A stretch of 64,000 nt of DNA, taken from positions 40,202,147-40,266,146 of the forward strand of contig NC_061797.1 in the NCBI RefSeq assembly GCF_021462225.1, written 5' to 3'. The notes under the pieces are model-generated. The model was not told the origin of the DNA, made no database searches, and was given only the letters and a program-made list of their open reading frames with translations. Origin of the DNA: Girardinichthys multiradiatus (taxonomy: Eukaryota; Chordata; Actinopteri; Cyprinodontiformes; Goodeidae). The translations under genes and the position numbers were made by a program. Below are positions 36,990 through 50,224 of the stretch, in pieces (position 1 is the first letter of the stretch; each line of letters starts with the position of its first letter).

Positions 36990-37460
36990 TGTTGGTTTCC
37001 TGTCAATGACTTGGTTTTAAAGCATATTCCAGAAGTTTTCAATAGAGGTGATGCTTAACATCACTCTTCATCTTCACCTGAAACTATGCACTAGATGGTT
37101 AAAAGTTGGACAGCATTGGGTATTGCAAGAGGACAATGATCACAAAACCAAACTGATATGTAATATCTAAAGCTGGCTAAAATTAGGATTCTGGAGGTGC
37201 CGGATTTCTGCCACATCGGAGATCTGTGGACTGTTTTTTAATGCAAGTTCTTGCAGGTGAAAAAATACAAATAAATGAGATCTACCATTTCCGAAAAGGA
37301 GAGCGGTAAGCCAGAATTACAGCATGTCTAAAATTTGTTGAAGGTTAAAAAAGGCTTGTAGTTTTTTACACAACATGCTGAGAAACCTTTAATGAAATAT
37401 TTCACTATATGAAGTGATGGAAATCAACAACAAATACAAATTTGTGTACCCTGTTGCTAA
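36990..37460 (+). mobile_element. degenerate Tc1-like transposase remnant
   Basis: The plus strand around 37105-37160 gives GQHWVLQEDNDHKTKL, a worn Tc1 QQDNDPKHT block. About 45 bp later, ctggaggtgccggatttctg corresponds to WPAQSPD. No long frame survives. Confidence 0.55.
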
Positions 37461-39227
37461 TAAATATCACTGAAGTTGTATCTTGTATTTTTAATCCACA
37501 GCAACAAAGAACAAATCAAATAAATTAATAAAAGCCTCAAATCAATATGACTTTGGTGCTGTTGATGACTATATGTAAAGCCCTGACTGGAATTGCACCC
37601 AGTTCAAAACAAGTGATGTCCTGTTAGAGCGTGAAAACATAGCAACCCTCATCTTCAGTCTTCTAATCGTGTTGATGTTTTGGAGTTGCTGGGAAGCATT
37701 ATATATATGATCTCAAGGTCTTCTTCAGACTTTATTTAGTATTTTTGGAAGGACTGGTTGTACTTTCCCCTTTTTTTCAGTGGGAATTTCCTAGATATTA
37801 AGTGTTTTTATTGATCAATTTCTAAAACTCATTCTAGATCTATGGTAGTTTTAAAAATGTGGCGGTCATTAAAAAAGGTTAGGTTGTAAAGTACCCACAC
37901 CAGCATTTATGTTAGTAGTTTAATTAATATAAGCTAAAGCAAGGCTCTGACACTTTTCATTTGTATAATGGATGTTTTTATAAGTGCAGAAACACACAGG
38001 GAGTAAAGTACTTCGTGCCAAGAGAAATCTGCTTTATGGAGCCATCGGCATCTCCATAAAATAGTTTGACAATAGACATCTTTACTCAACATAAAACCAA
38101 ATTAGGTATGTAACCTCCTATAATTTAACTTTGAAATTCACCAGCAACAAGTAAGCGCGAATAAGATAATTCTGATGACTATTTGTTTTTATCATGGAGC
38201 ACAACTGTCTGCCAATATTTAGTTTGACAGGGCTTGAAACCGAGCTTCTTCAGCAGAAGATTATACAAAGAAACCATCACTTTCAAGTCAGTCATGATAA
38301 TAGAGAGATGGGCTGGTGTGCAGACCATTCTAATGGGACTTGACTGTCGCGGATCAGTGGGGATTTATGCTCCACTTGGTGAGTACGCCCCTGAGAGGCC
38401 AACTGCTCCACAACGATAGCAGCTTGCGCTACCCTTGGCCGTCTGTTGCTTTGTCGGTGTACCTGAATGAAACACTTGGCACGGCACGGAAGCATAGTCA
38501 CTCAGCTATAAATTTGTAGTACTTGCAATGCACAAAAATGCATCACGCCCGCAATACTTGGTTGGCGCAGTATCCCTCCCACATCCGAAATACTCACATT
38601 CAAGGCATACACAACTAAAGCAGGTGTTAAAATATATTGTACTTGTGTTTTTTGTGACATACACCCCTTGATAAGTAGTTTTGCAGTATTAAAAGGAAAC
38701 TACAATGGTGTATAACCACATACACAATTATATAATTTCAGCACTCTTTGTTGGCGGCTGGCCCTTTTGAACTGCTAATGTCTAAGCTGCTGGAGGCAAA
38801 TTGAATCACCATCATTTCCACCCAAATGGAATTTCAGTGGTTAAAAAAGAACAATGCAAGTCTTGACACCGGGCCTGTTCAATAATCTGATTTCCAGCTC
38901 CCAATACACGGGGGACTGGAGAAAAGAGTTGACCCAATATATTTAAAAGCCTGCTTCCTGGAAAAGGAGGACAAGTGGCAGCAGGCATAGGGGTTGAAAG
39001 AAAGATAAATATTTATTACAGTTATCGAGTTTGCCTCGACTCCCTCCTGATCCCACTGGCTGCATTAGAGGCGCCAAGAAAAGAGCAGATTGATGGAGAT
39101 AATTTGTTATTGGATATAAACAGTTTTAAAGACGCAGAGTAATTCTGCCCAGAGACCTAATCCCTCACAATCTCATCAGGGTGAAGAAAACACAGGCAAG
39201 TTGTTTTGTTTGTCACCGTCTTCTTCT

Positions 39228-39244
39228 TTTTTTTTTTTTTTTTT
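39228..39244. repeat. poly-T tract
   Basis: Seventeen or so consecutive T bases lie in a pyrimidine-rich context in intron 4. It is about 600 bp before exon 5 and so too far to serve as that exon's splice tract. Confidence 0.85.
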
Positions 39245-39854
39245 CCCTTCCTTCCACCAAACAATAATATCTTCCTCCTAAAGCATTTGGCTGTTTGACT
39301 TTCAAATCACAGGCATTAGCTGGTGTTCTCTTGCTCAAGGCGGGTGTAAATATGCACATGTGCTGTGAATGACAGCTCTGTCATGGCTAAATTAATTATT
39401 GGTAGGAGGCAAATAATGGCAGAGCTGAGAAACATCTATACACACAAAGAAACACATGGCCGGATACACAGAAAACAGCGCTAAGGCCTCACTGTAAAGC
39501 TTGTGTGATATTGGACAAATGTTTGCTGGTATGGCGCTTCCATCTTGACAGATTGAGCTCGATCTGGTTCTGTTTGGTAATTAAAATTATATTACAGTGC
39601 TCTTCCCTCCATCTAAGTCGATGCTGGACCAATGGGAGTCTGTCTGAGTGTACATGTTGATTTAGTCTAAACCACTCCTTGCTTTTCATCTGTTTTTCTC
39701 TTGTATTTATTCCCATTAACAATCAATTCCACATCAATATGCTCTCTTCTGGTTTTTAGCTTCTAGGTTTGGCATCTTGTTTCCTCGTGTAGTGGTTTGC
39801 AGCATTAATGTTGGTCATTGTGCTGATGGATCTCCTTTTCGTCGTATTTGCTAG

Positions 39855-39934
39855 ATGACCTGAACAACACCCACCAGCACTGTGTCCTTGCTGGAGACAC
39901 CGCACGCTTCAGCTCAACTCACAGAGTTGCCGAG
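39855..39934 (+). CDS. fto: fto exon 5: distal iron ligand and 2-oxoglutarate arginines
   Basis: This 80-nt exon encodes (D)[26 protein letters not shown]. It aligns without gaps to human FTO residues 299-325. The second His of HQHC is the third iron ligand (human His307). The Arg and Ser of ARFS (human Arg316 and Ser318) and the Arg of THRVAE (human Arg322) hold the 2-oxoglutarate carboxylates. All are conserved, so the active site should bind metal and cosubstrate. The acceptor is tttgctag and the donor gag|gtgaga. It enters with two bases of a split Asp codon and leaves in phase 0. Only 402 bp separate it from exon 6. Confidence 0.95.
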
Positions 39935-40336
39935 GTGAGAAGTCAGACAGACTAAGAAGGAACCTGTATGATTTTAATTTGCTGTGGAAATCTAGCTAAA
40001 TCTTCTTTTGGTGAAGATACTGAATACTTTTTTACATTGTATTATACATTATTTGAATTTTACATCACACTTTATATGTAAGTATCTTATTTTCCTTTTA
40101 TAATTTAGATTTTTTTTATACATTTGTAGATATTTTATATAAAATATACTTTTTGTTTATCCATACAAAAAAACTAAATATTTTTCTAAAAATTTTAAAT
40201 TGTAAAGAATAGCATTTTTATAATTTTTATTTAAAATCATATACATTATCAGCTGTTTCAAAGCCACATTTGTTTAATAGCCTTGTGTAATTCCTTCATG
40301 TCATGGTGCTGTTGGCACTGGTCTCGTTCCTACCAG
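39935..40336 (+). other. fto: fto intron 5 (402 bp)
   Basis: This short, very AT-rich intron from gtgaga to taccag has no recognisable repeat. Confidence 0.85.
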
Positions 40337-40480
40337 TGTTCTAAGGGGACCCTGACCTACATCCAGTCACGGTGCCAAGAGGCCCTGTCCAACCTGCACA
40401 CTGACCCCGAGACGGGCTCCCACAGCCTGGTGACCCTGCAGCCGACAGCATTACAGCACTGTGAGGAGATTCACAATGAG
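40337..40480 (+). CDS. fto: fto exon 6: start of the C-terminal helical domain
   Basis: This exon has 144 nt and 48 codons, in phase 0 at both ends. It encodes CSKGTLTYIQSRCQEAL, continuing to CEEIHNE. The aligned human segment (CSTGTLDYILQRCQLAL to GEEIHNE, residues 326-373) is also exactly 48 residues. It forms the last catalytic-domain strand and the entry into the C-terminal helical domain, which packs on the catalytic core and is needed for activity. The middle (SNLHTDPETGSHSLVTLQ) diverges from human while keeping length. The acceptor is ttcctaccag and the donor gag|gtgggg. A long intron of 12.9 kb follows. Confidence 0.95.
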
Positions 40481-41184
40481 GTGGGGGCACGGTGGTTGTG
40501 TGTTAACCTTCAAGTGCACATTTACTTGTTTTTAAATTCCTGCCTGTGTGCACACGATGGTTAGTAGCCTTTTCTACATAATTTGTGCTAAGTGTAAACA
40601 ATTAGAAAGCTTTTTGAGTTATATTAGATGCGAAAAGTTCAAAATGCAAATATGCCAATTAGCAGAATTTGCAACAGAAGAATCTGCAGAATAGCATGGT
40701 CTTCAAAAGTTTAAATTTATCAAGTTTTGATTGTGAACCTCTCTAAATCTATTTGAGTGGCCCCAATGCATTAATCCCCACCCATCTGGTGCTCCAGGCA
40801 GGTTCAAAACAACTAACAACCATCTGCAAATAAGATGATGATTTAATCCGGACAGCAGAAATTGGTGTTAAATACACTGAAGTCTTTTTCTGCAAATAAC
40901 ATGGATAAGCATTTAATTAAGGAAGCAAATGTACTAGAGCAAACATATATGTATGCTTTTTGTGTCATATGGACATAAACACCTGCGATGTTTGTACATT
41001 CTGCACACTTAAATACACTACAACCTTTTTTGTTGACCTAATATTCTGTTTGACAAGAATCTTACAAGATGCATCGGTTCAGATTACCCACTTGAAGTGT
41101 TTTTAGTCAGCATAAGTGATTTTTCTTTTATTCTATGGCAACCAGTTTCTTCAAAAACAACATCTGATTTTTTGGAACATGTAC

Positions 41185-41740
41185 AGTGTCTTGCAATTCA
41201 CAAACTTTAAACTTTGGATTGTGTTACATTGAACAACACACTTCAATGTATTTTATTATAGTTTTATATGATGGGCTAGCATTGTGAAATAGAAAGAGAA
41301 GTTTGTGTTCAGCCACTCAGATAATACTTTGTATATCCACCTTTCGCTTCCATTACAGCTACAGAACAGGCATTTTTGTCCATTCTTCTTTGTAAAATAG
41401 CTCAAGCTCAGTCAGAATAAATCCAGAACATCTGCAAATGTTATTTTCAGGTTGACTTCCTGGGTTGTCCTGTATTTAGCTCTTTCCATCTTCACCGTCA
41501 TATTTGACCAGTTTCCCTGAAGAAATGCACCCCCCCCATTATAATGCTGCCACGACCTCTTTCTTCCTGTTCAGGGCTTGGGATATTATTGTTTAACCTA
41601 ACCCATCTGCTTCACAGTTTTATGCTGTTTTGTGTAGGTCTTTTTTATACACTTGTGGTAAAGTACATCATTTGTGATGTGAAGTGACAAAATTAGAAAA
41701 CATTTGAAAGGGTTATGATATCTTTAATAACGTTTGTCAT
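41185..41740. mobile_element. internally deleted Tc1-like element
   Basis: The left end (cagtgtcttgcaattcacaa) and blocks ttgtccattcttctttgtaa, ctcaagctcagtcagaataa and gggcttgggatattattg mark the same family as 22060. The transposase core is deleted. Confidence 0.55.
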
Positions 41741-43398
41741 TTTCAGATTTTTGTTTTTTTCTGCATGATGAGAGTTTTAGCTCATTCTGGGATTTGTTTG
41801 ATGGCAGGTTAAAGCTCTGAATGGCAGAACAGGAGCTTGCCAGCTGCCCACTCTGCTTACTGTACTTTGTTGGTATACTCAGGGAAATGTCTACAGTATG
41901 AAATTCAGGTTGGTCTCATTAGTCCTGGCTTGTGATGGATCACAAGCCAATAGGCTCTCCATATGTTTCCTAAAGATGGAGCCATGCCCCTCTTCGGTCT
42001 CTAACCTCTTTTCATATAAAACAATGAGTGATGCTGGCCTGGGGTTCAAAAGGGATAAAGTGAGGCCAAAAAAGAGAAGGCCTCAGCCTCCTGCCATATC
42101 TTGCTGCAGGCCAGCAGTTAATACACCATCTCACCTCTCACCCTTTTTACACCCCTGCGCCCAAATTGCACATCTGAGCAGACGCCAGCATCCAGGACCC
42201 TCAGCAGGATGCCATGACAGATGAGTCTGACATAAGGTTGTTTAAAGGTTGAAGACAATATTAAGTATTCAGCATTGCCAAACAACAGGGCTGTCTGCGT
42301 CCGGAGAACTGCTGCGCTGGTCGAGCTAGCAACACCTGCTAGTTTGCCACTTAGCGCCACAGGATTACCAGGCATTGGTTTTCACCAGGAGGGTAAGCAG
42401 GGTTTATTTAGGAAAACAAGGAGGTTTTTATACAAGCATTGGTGTGTGTATGTACATGTGTGTGTGAATGTGTGTAAGTGCTTAAGTAAGAAGGGGGTGT
42501 TCTCAGGGGCTTGGGCCTAGCCTTCCCGGCTCTCGCAATGATCGATGTGGCCATTTGTTCGGAGTTGCCCACGAGAGCAGAACACCCAGCTAAATGATGT
42601 ATTGTTGGTGGAGTTATTTATGATGGCGGCCCACTTTGGTGCTTGGTGGGTGCACATTGCGTAGGTCGTGTTTGACATGGACGACCAAGAGTGAACAAGC
42701 CTGAGACACGCAGGCAACCTGACCTGAGCAGCGTCTTTTGGGCCTTTGCTCAAAATGTGCTAAACCGCGCACCAGCTGACAATCTATTGATGCTGCGCAG
42801 TTGAAGGAGGGACAGGGGGCTGGCTGTTGTCAGAGGATATAGGTGGGGCCTGATTGTGAGGCAGTAGAGCATCTGCCATCCGTCTGTCTTCTTTTTGGGA
42901 TGGAGCAAGATGCCTAATTGAAGCAGATATTGAAGGGAGGCAGGAACTCAAATGAAGAAAAGTTCCCACCTGTTTAGTCCTTCTCTTTCTTTCTCCTTTT
43001 AATCTTACCTGCTGTCCTAGTCAGTCAAATAAGTCTAACATAAAACCACCACATGGCCCCAGTGTGCATGTTTCACTTTGAAATGCTAATCCCAGACACA
43101 AATGTCTTGTCTCATTTAAAGCCACTGTGTCTCTTCCCAGGTGTGCGTATGACAGAGTCCCCTGAGGGACACCTCCCGCCCCTCATATGATGCTAGTCTC
43201 AAAAGCGTAAATATTGAAGGAAGGGAATAAGCTTTTTTTACACCTGACAGAAAGTAAAAAGAATAAAGTGTGTTTAACCTTCCAGTGTGCTTTTTTTAGG
43301 CTCTCAACTTAAAGATTCTAGTACCATTGTATTCTTAGAAATTATAAATTATATTTTTATTCGTACTCAGTTTGAGATTTTGTTTACTTAACTTTATA

Positions 43399-44989
43399 CA
43401 GGTCCTTCTAAAAAAATTAGCATATTGTGATAAAGTTCATTATTTTCCATAATGTCATGATGAAAATTTAACATTCATATATTATAGATTCATTGCACAC
43501 TAACTGAAATATTTCAGGTCTTTTATTGTCTTAATACGGATGATTTTGGCGTACAGCTCATGAAAACCCAAAATTCCTATCTCACAAAATTAGCATATTT
43601 CATCCGACCAATAAAAGAAAAGTGTTTTTAATACAAAAAACGTCAACGTTATGCACTCAATACTTGGTCGGGAATCCTTTTGCAGAAATGACTGCTTCAA
43701 TGCGGCGTGGCATGGAGGCAATCAGCCTGTGGCACTGCTGAGGTCTTATGGAGGCCCAGGATGCTTCGATAGCGGCCTTTAGCTCATCCAGAGTGTTGGG
43801 TCTTTAGTCTCTTAACGTTCTCTTCACAATATCCCACAGATTCTCTATGGGGTTCAGGTCAGGAGAGTTGGCAGGCGAATTGAGCACAGTGATATCATGG
43901 TCAGTAAACCATTTACCAGTGGTTTTGGCACTGTGAGCAGGTGCCAGGTCGTGCTGGAAAATGAAATCTTCATCTCCATAAAGCTTTTCAGCAGATGGAA
44001 GCATGAAGTGCTCCAAAATCTCCTGATAGCTAGCTGCATTGACCCTGCCGTTGATAAAACACAGTGGACCAACACCAGCAGCTGACACGGCACCCCAGAC
44101 CATCACTGACTGTGGGTACTTGACACTGGACTTCTGGCATTTTGGCATTTCCTTCTCCCCAGTCTTCCTCCAGACTCTGGCACCTTGATTTCCGAATGAC
44201 ATGCAGAATTTGCTTTCATCCGAAAAAAGTACTTTGGACCACTGAGCAACAGTCCAGTGCTGCTTCTCTGTAGCCCAGGTCAGGCGCTTCTGCCACTGTT
44301 TCTGGTTCAAAAGTGGCTTGACCTGGGGAATGCAGCACCTGTAGCCCATTTCCTGCACACGCCTGTGCACGGTGGCTCCGGATGTTTCTACTCCAGACTC
44401 AGTCCACTGCTTCCGCAGCTCCCCCAAGGTCTGGAATCGGCCCTTCTCCACAATCTTCCTCAGGGTCCGGTCACCTCTTCTCGTTGTGCAGCGTTTTCTG
44501 CCACACTTTTTCCTTCCCACAGACTTCCCACTGAGGTGCCTTGATACAGCACTCTGGGAACAGCCTATTCGTTCAGAAATTTCTTTCTGTGTCTTACCCT
44601 ATTGCTTGAGGGTGTCAATAGTGGCCTTCTGGACAGCAGTCAGGTCGGCAGTCTTACCCATGATTGGGGTTTTGAGTGATGAACCAGGCTGGGAGTTTTA
44701 AAGGCCTCAGGAATCTTTTGCAGGTGTTTAGAGTTAACTCGTTGATTCAGATGATTAGGTTCATAGCTTGTTTAGAGACCCTTTTAATAATATGCTAATT
44801 TTGTGAGATAGGAATTTTGGGTTTTCATGAGCTGTATGCCAAAATCATCCGTATTAAGACATTAAAAGACCTGAAATATTTCAGTTAGTGTGCAATGAAT
44901 CTAAAATATATGAATGTTAAATTTTCATCATGACATTATGGGAAATAATGAACTTTATCACAATATGCTAATTTTTTGAGAAGGACCTG
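43399..44989 (-). mobile_element. DD34E Tc1-like transposon, copy A (minus orientation)
   Basis: This 1,591 bp element is flanked by TA on both sides (43397-43398 and 44990-44991). It has 200-bp terminal inverted repeats (43399-43598 and 44790-44989) that begin caggtccttct and end with the aaattagcatat motif. Sequence near-identical to copy B at 50225-51833 in the opposite orientation points to recent amplification. Its transposase is broken, so it could move only if an intact enzyme is made elsewhere. Confidence 0.92.
43804..44661 (-). pseudogene. DD34E Tc1 transposase, copy A, broken
   Basis: Translation starts at 44661 (MGKTADLTAVQ). It meets TAG at 44599-44601, codon 21, where copy B and family members read Glu. 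The frame then stays open through the helix-turn-helix region and the catalytic residues (LFSDESKF, FQHDLAPAHS, SPDLNPIENLWD, 34 residues between the second Asp and the Glu). It ends early at TAA 43804-43806, where copy B has Ser. The expected last ~50 codons down to about 43655 also carry a one-base loss in ccttttgcag (copy B retains the extra base). Three lesions make this a pseudogene. Confidence 0.88.
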
Positions 44990-44991
44990 TA

Positions 44992-45932
44992 GATGCAATG
45001 TGGTAAATTTGAATTTAATTAAAAGCCTAGTTTATTTCAAAATCCAGTTTCTGAGAAAATTTGAATTCTACAGAGGATCATTAAAGAATATTTGTGATGC
45101 AATAATCTCATTCTACTGTAAAGCATGTATTGTACAATACACGTTTTCAGTACTTGGTCTGGAGCTGCTTTTGCATAAAGTGCAATGAGGCATGGAGGCA
45201 AAAAGCTTATGGGACTGTTATGGTGTTGAGGAAGCCCTGGTTGCTTGAATGGCAACCTTCTCTATGGGGTTATGGTCAGGTGGGTTTGATGGCCAGTAAA
45301 GCACAGTGGCACCATGGTCAATGTCCTGGTAGACAGGCATTAGACTTTGACAAAGAAGCAACACCAGAAGATGACATGACTCCCCGAATCATCACTGGCT
45401 GTGGCCATTTCAAACTGAACCTCGAGCAACTGGGTTTCTGTACTTCTCCACTTTGTAACCCCAAACTCCCCTGGTGCTTTCCAGATTTAATGTAAATTTT
45501 ACATCATCAACATTGCTGTCTTTTTCTCTTTAGCCTGGGCAGGACACTTTCAACGTTGTTTCTGGTCCAGGACTGACTTAACACAACTGTGAAAGTTGTA
45601 ACCCTTGTCCCGGACACGTCTTACTGTGGTGGTCCTTTTTCAGCTGCAGTGGTTCCTTCCACTCAACTTTACATTAATATGTTTGGATACAGAAGTGTGT
45701 GGACAGTCAGGCTCTTTAGTAAAGACGTTTCCCACCTCCACCCTCCACAATGAGTTACGTAATATTCAAATTTTCCCTGAAACTTAAGGTTTTTATTAGC
45801 TGTAAACCATAATTATCAATATTAACAAAATTAAATGATTTGAAAAATCACCATGTGAGCTTCACATTTTGTATTGAATTAATAGTGCAAATTAACTTTA
45901 CAGTTATATTAAAACTTATTGAGATATACCTG
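44992..45932 (-). mobile_element. degenerate Tc1-like element next to copy A
   Basis: Starting immediately beside copy A, the segment keeps a minus-coding transposase order: a catalytic Glu region (cttctctatggggttatggt), a Gly-rich block (atcatcactggctgtgg) and an N-terminal region. The end is cttattgagatatacctg followed by TA. It is far more diverged than copies A and B, and copy A may have inserted at its edge. Confidence 0.58.
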
Positions 45933-47629
45933 TATGTGTTCATCTTCACTTTGTTTAAATTCAAGCACTGAGCAGTAGTATTACCGGTGTTCTTTGAAGA
46001 TTGTATAAAATTATTTCAGAATAATGTTGGGAAATAAAAGAAGAACCTTTTTTGTGGCTACAAATACAATTTAAAAATGTCTACAGTATTTCGTGCCGTC
46101 ATACCCCTGCAGGTATATGCCCACTCTGGCGAATGTGTGATAAGTGTTGGGAGACTCACAGAGAGTTTGGGGAAAGCAGTATTTCTGGCCTATGTGTTAG
46201 GAGGCTGGGATCGGTAAACAGAGAACGGCAGAGAGGGATCGATCACACTCTCATCAGCCCTCACCTCAGGGCCCCGGCCCCGGAAATTGATTGGACCCGC
46301 TCTGGGAATACTGTGAAGGTGTGAAGAAAGAAAAATATAATTGTGCCTCATTAAATGGGGAAAAAAGAGGTTTTCTGAGCTTTACAAGCAGAGTTGCCAT
46401 AGTAGGTGGTCGCTGGACTAATTTGGAGCTAATGTGTTGTTAGTGTGTCCATCACCTGGAGAGATGACAGCGATTGCCGCAGGGGAGTCACCCTCCCTTA
46501 CCATCTCAGAAAAAAACTCAGGCTAACAGCCTCTCTCTTTTTCACTCAGACGTTCGATCTGCCTGCACGGAAAGGTGGCATTTAGTCTGAGTTTCCTGCT
46601 TGGCAGCTCTCAGCTGGGTGGCCAGGCTCCAAATACCAAATAGCCAGCGCTCCTCGGTTGCTTTAGATGGTCTGCTTTGTGGATGCCTCTGGCCTTCGCT
46701 GTGGGGGACAGGCAGTCGTGTCAGCTCAAAGTGGAGACACAGGTTGGATTCTTCTCACCAAAGCACAGGCAGACAATCAGAGAGATGGAAGGAGGGACAG
46801 CCTGGGAGAAAAGGACGTCCGATATTGGCTTGCGGCTTTGTTGTGTGTTTGAGCTGTAGTGATCGAAGGGGAGTGGATTTGGAGAGTGTTGAAGGGACCA
46901 TAAAGGATGACATTTCTTTGAAGGGTGTGTTGTATGGAGCGACTGGGAGGCTGCTGAGCAGTGCCACTGGCTGTGTATTCTCCCTGACATGCACCAGTCC
47001 TTGCATGTCATCCCCGCTGTGATCAGAGCCTTTTGGGAGTAAATGGCAGGATGACTCTTTGCACAGCTTCTACCTCAGACAGCCCTCACTCGGGTTGTTT
47101 GTGTAAATAGTTCTAGTCCTTTGTTGTTTTGGGGGTGATGGAGGAGAAGGTGACACTCATCTGACACAACAATGACCACATTCAAAAGTCAACATTTGAA
47201 GGAATAGTTTTGAAAAAGATGTCCTTAACTTTTCAGTTATGTTGCGTCATCAGCCTGAAAAAACTACTTGCATTTTTTTTAAATAAAACTAGTTTATGAA
47301 ATATATAAATTGAAAAAAGATAACTTCCATTTATAAAATTGAATGTATTTCTGCCCGGACAGTTTATAGGGTTTCAAAGTAGTCTTGGAATTTTGTGGAA
47401 ATATATGGAATTTGTTCAGGACCTGAAAAATGGAGCATAGAAAAATAAATTTATGTCATGACTCTACCCTTTCTTTATATTTTCTAAAACATAAAGTATG
47501 AATCAAGGCAAAAAAAAGTGTGTGGCTGTGAACAGTGATTCTATTTAACATTGAGTGAAACATTTGGGGACAGGTTGCTTCTTTGTGAATTGCACTGCTG
47601 TTATGAACTAATAATGCTACATTTAAACT

Positions 47630-48030
47630 ACAGCTCCTCCAGAGATACCATGGGCCTCTTGGTTTTTTCTCCGATCCTCTCCTTGCCTGACCACTTTGTT
47701 TAGCTTGCCGGTCATGTCTCGCAGGATTTGCAGTTGTTTCTTATTCCTTGCATTTTCAAACCGTAGAGTCTTCACAGAACAGCTAAATCATTGACTGGTA
47801 GACTCTTTATTTTTTAATTAGATAACGTTTGAAGTTGCACTCTGTTGCACAAAATGTTATTTAAGAATATAAGAGCAAAGGAGGGCTGAATGAACAATAC
47901 TGTGTGTTAGTTCGTGTGGCTCTATCACATAAAATCTGTAATAAAGTACATTAAAGTTTGCATTTGTAACTTGACAAAATGTAAAAAAGTTCAGGGCGTA
48001 TGAAAACCTTTGAAAGGCACCGTATTTTGG
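47630..48030. mobile_element. Tc1-like fragment (right half)
   Basis: Words cagctcctccagagatacca, tgggcctcttgg and the end aaaaagttcagggcgtatga...gaaaggcacc match the right half of the family at 22060. Confidence 0.5.
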
Positions 48031-48979
48031 GACCTGTGTTCTCGAAAAGTTGTAAACCAGGTAATTTAGTTGCATGCAGTACAGATGTACTGCAATTGTT
48101 TAGAAGAGAGAATTGTGACAAACACATAGTTATTTATACAAGAAGCATCAGATAAAATGACAAAACAAAAATGCTTAAGAATGATACAAATACATTTTTT
48201 AATTCCATAGTACATTTTCAGCTGTATTAACGTAAACACGTCGGGATTATTTGGAAGTTAACCACTGAAAAGGCTCATCTTCATCCGTTTGCTAATGCTC
48301 TGTTACAAGAACAATAAACAAAAATAGTTTTCAGAAGGCAAACAATAGCACTTTGAGTTCCATGTGATATGCGACCCTATTTTATGCCAGTAGACTTTGT
48401 GCTGTGCAGTTGTCTACATCAGGCTGTAATGGGGTTTGCATTGTTTTGGGTGGATGTCACTTTGTGGGACGTTTTGGGGGGAGGGCAACTCAGCGCCTTG
48501 AGTTGATGTTAGCGGCATTTCGAGCAATCTTTGACACGCACACTCACATGGCCTTGTTCGTCAGAAAACTTAACAAAGCCACCCACACACTTAAGCAGAC
48601 AGGTACAAGCAGAGACACAAGCACACAGAAGCTCAGTCAGTACAGGCCCAAACTGACAAGCATGCACCCCGAATAACACACTTAGACGTAGTGAGGCTAC
48701 ACTTGGCTACGTGAAGCATCCTTTCCATGGATTAATTCAGCACTTCAAAAGAGAAGGAAGTTAAAACACTCCAAGCGGAGGAGAGGGGAAGGGGGTTGGC
48801 TCAGTGGCAGACACTGTCAGCTTGAGACGGTGCTGCAGAGGAGAAGATGGGTGGGGTTTCCAGGTGTGCTCACTGGAAGGTGTTTACATAACCAAACATT
48901 TACATTTCATTTTGTGAACACATGATGTGTTTTTGTTGTTTGCAAGTCTGTCTTTTAAAATTGTGAATGTCCTCATGCA

Positions 48980-49560
48980 GGTGATAAAGGTTTGTTATCT
49001 GTGGTTGAATAATTTATCAACTATAGTCCACACCTTTACTGGCTTACTGCAGCCCAGAATCTTTTTTATTTTGGCCATTCCAAGGTAGAATTGTTGCTTT
49101 TCTTGAGGCCATTGTCCTGTTCTATGACCCATTTTTGTCCAAGCTTCAACTGTTGGATAGACGTCCACATATTTTACTGTAGAATGCTTTGGTAGATGAA
49201 CTCCTGATAATGGTCTTTGTTTTACTGTTGACCTTGCTGTGATTTTGCTGGACCATTCATTCAAGAGGTTATTAGCTATCTTGACTTGACTGCCTTATGT
49301 CTCTTTAAAAAAAATCGTTATTCTCATTGTTGAAGGATGGACTCTAGATAGTTTGGAAATATCCTTAGAAATATTCCCTAATCGATGTTGCCGAACATTG
49401 ATTGGCCTTCTCTGACATCAATGAAGATATCTTTTATCCCTGATGTTGTGTTAATACACACCTTAACACACCAGATCAGCAAACTACCAAAACCGCTTTT
49501 ATGGAGATGTTCAGACCTCTACAAAGTTTGTGCCTCTCTCAATGAACCCGATTGACTGCA
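48980..49560. mobile_element. probable DNA-transposon remnant, family uncertain
   Basis: A minus-strand frame of ~89 residues (48995-49264) and text such as gtagaatgctttggtagatg and gacgtccacatattttactg resemble low-copy DNA-transposon sequence I have seen in fish. I cannot assign a family and see no terminal repeats. Confidence 0.3.
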
Positions 49561-49604
49561 GTGTATGATACAAATTAACTGCTGCTATTTCCCATAAATA
49601 CTGC

Positions 49605-50222
49605 AAGACTACACTATAGTGACTTCCAAAAAATATTTATAACCTTTGACCTTTTCTAGGTTTTTTCACATTCCAATCACAATCTTCAATATATTTAATT
49701 TAGATGTAATGTAATAAATAAACACAAAGTGGTGCATAATTATACAATATATGGTTTTCAAATATTTTTACAAAGAAATCTGTAAACTGTGGGAGGTATT
49801 TACATTCTGTTTCACCCCCTGAAGCCAACCAATATCTTGTAGAACCATGTTTCACTATAATTACAACTAGAAATCTTTTGGGGTACATCTCTATCATTTG
49901 TGCACATCTAGAGACTGAAATCTATGTTTAGGGTTGATGTCGTGCTGTAAGGCGAAAGCCAGCTTCAAGGCTTTTGCTGCATCTAACATGTTTTCCTTAT
50001 TCAAAGCCCTTCACCTTCCCATTATCTCTGTCTGCATATCCAGTATGATGCTGCCACCACCATGTGTCATGTAAGCATAGTGCCATTTTGGTCTTATCTG
50101 ACCAGAGCACTTTCTTCCCTACATGGCTTCTGTAATAACAAATGGGACTTCTAATGCCTCTAAACAAAAGCTTTTGTCTTGCTACTCTTTCACAAAGGAT
50201 GGTTTGTGTAGCGTTCGACTCA
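49605..50222 (-). mobile_element. Tc1-like remnant abutting copy B
   Basis: The left end (gtgacttccaaaaaatatttataacc) plus blocks gcacatctagagactgaaat, gatgctgccaccaccatgtg and tcttatctgaccagagcact are a partial, minus-coding Tc1 transposase. It stops exactly where copy B begins, and its continuation is not seen on the other side of copy B. Confidence 0.55.
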
Positions 50223-50224
50223 TA

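Larger units (their letters stand above)
35666..39854 (+). other. fto: fto intron 4
   Basis: This 4.2 kb intron holds a degenerate Tc1 remnant (about 36990-37460), a near-perfect hairpin (36911-36957), a poly-T tract (39228-39244) and a repeat-poor, enhancer-like block (about 38735-39420). I see nothing else in 35670-36900 or 37470-38730 beyond AT-rich intronic sequence. Confidence 0.8.

Noticed and set aside
46600..47022. A 140-codon plus-strand frame in intron 6
   Set aside because: No recognisable motif, overlapping frames open on both strands, no matching splice sites or promoter.
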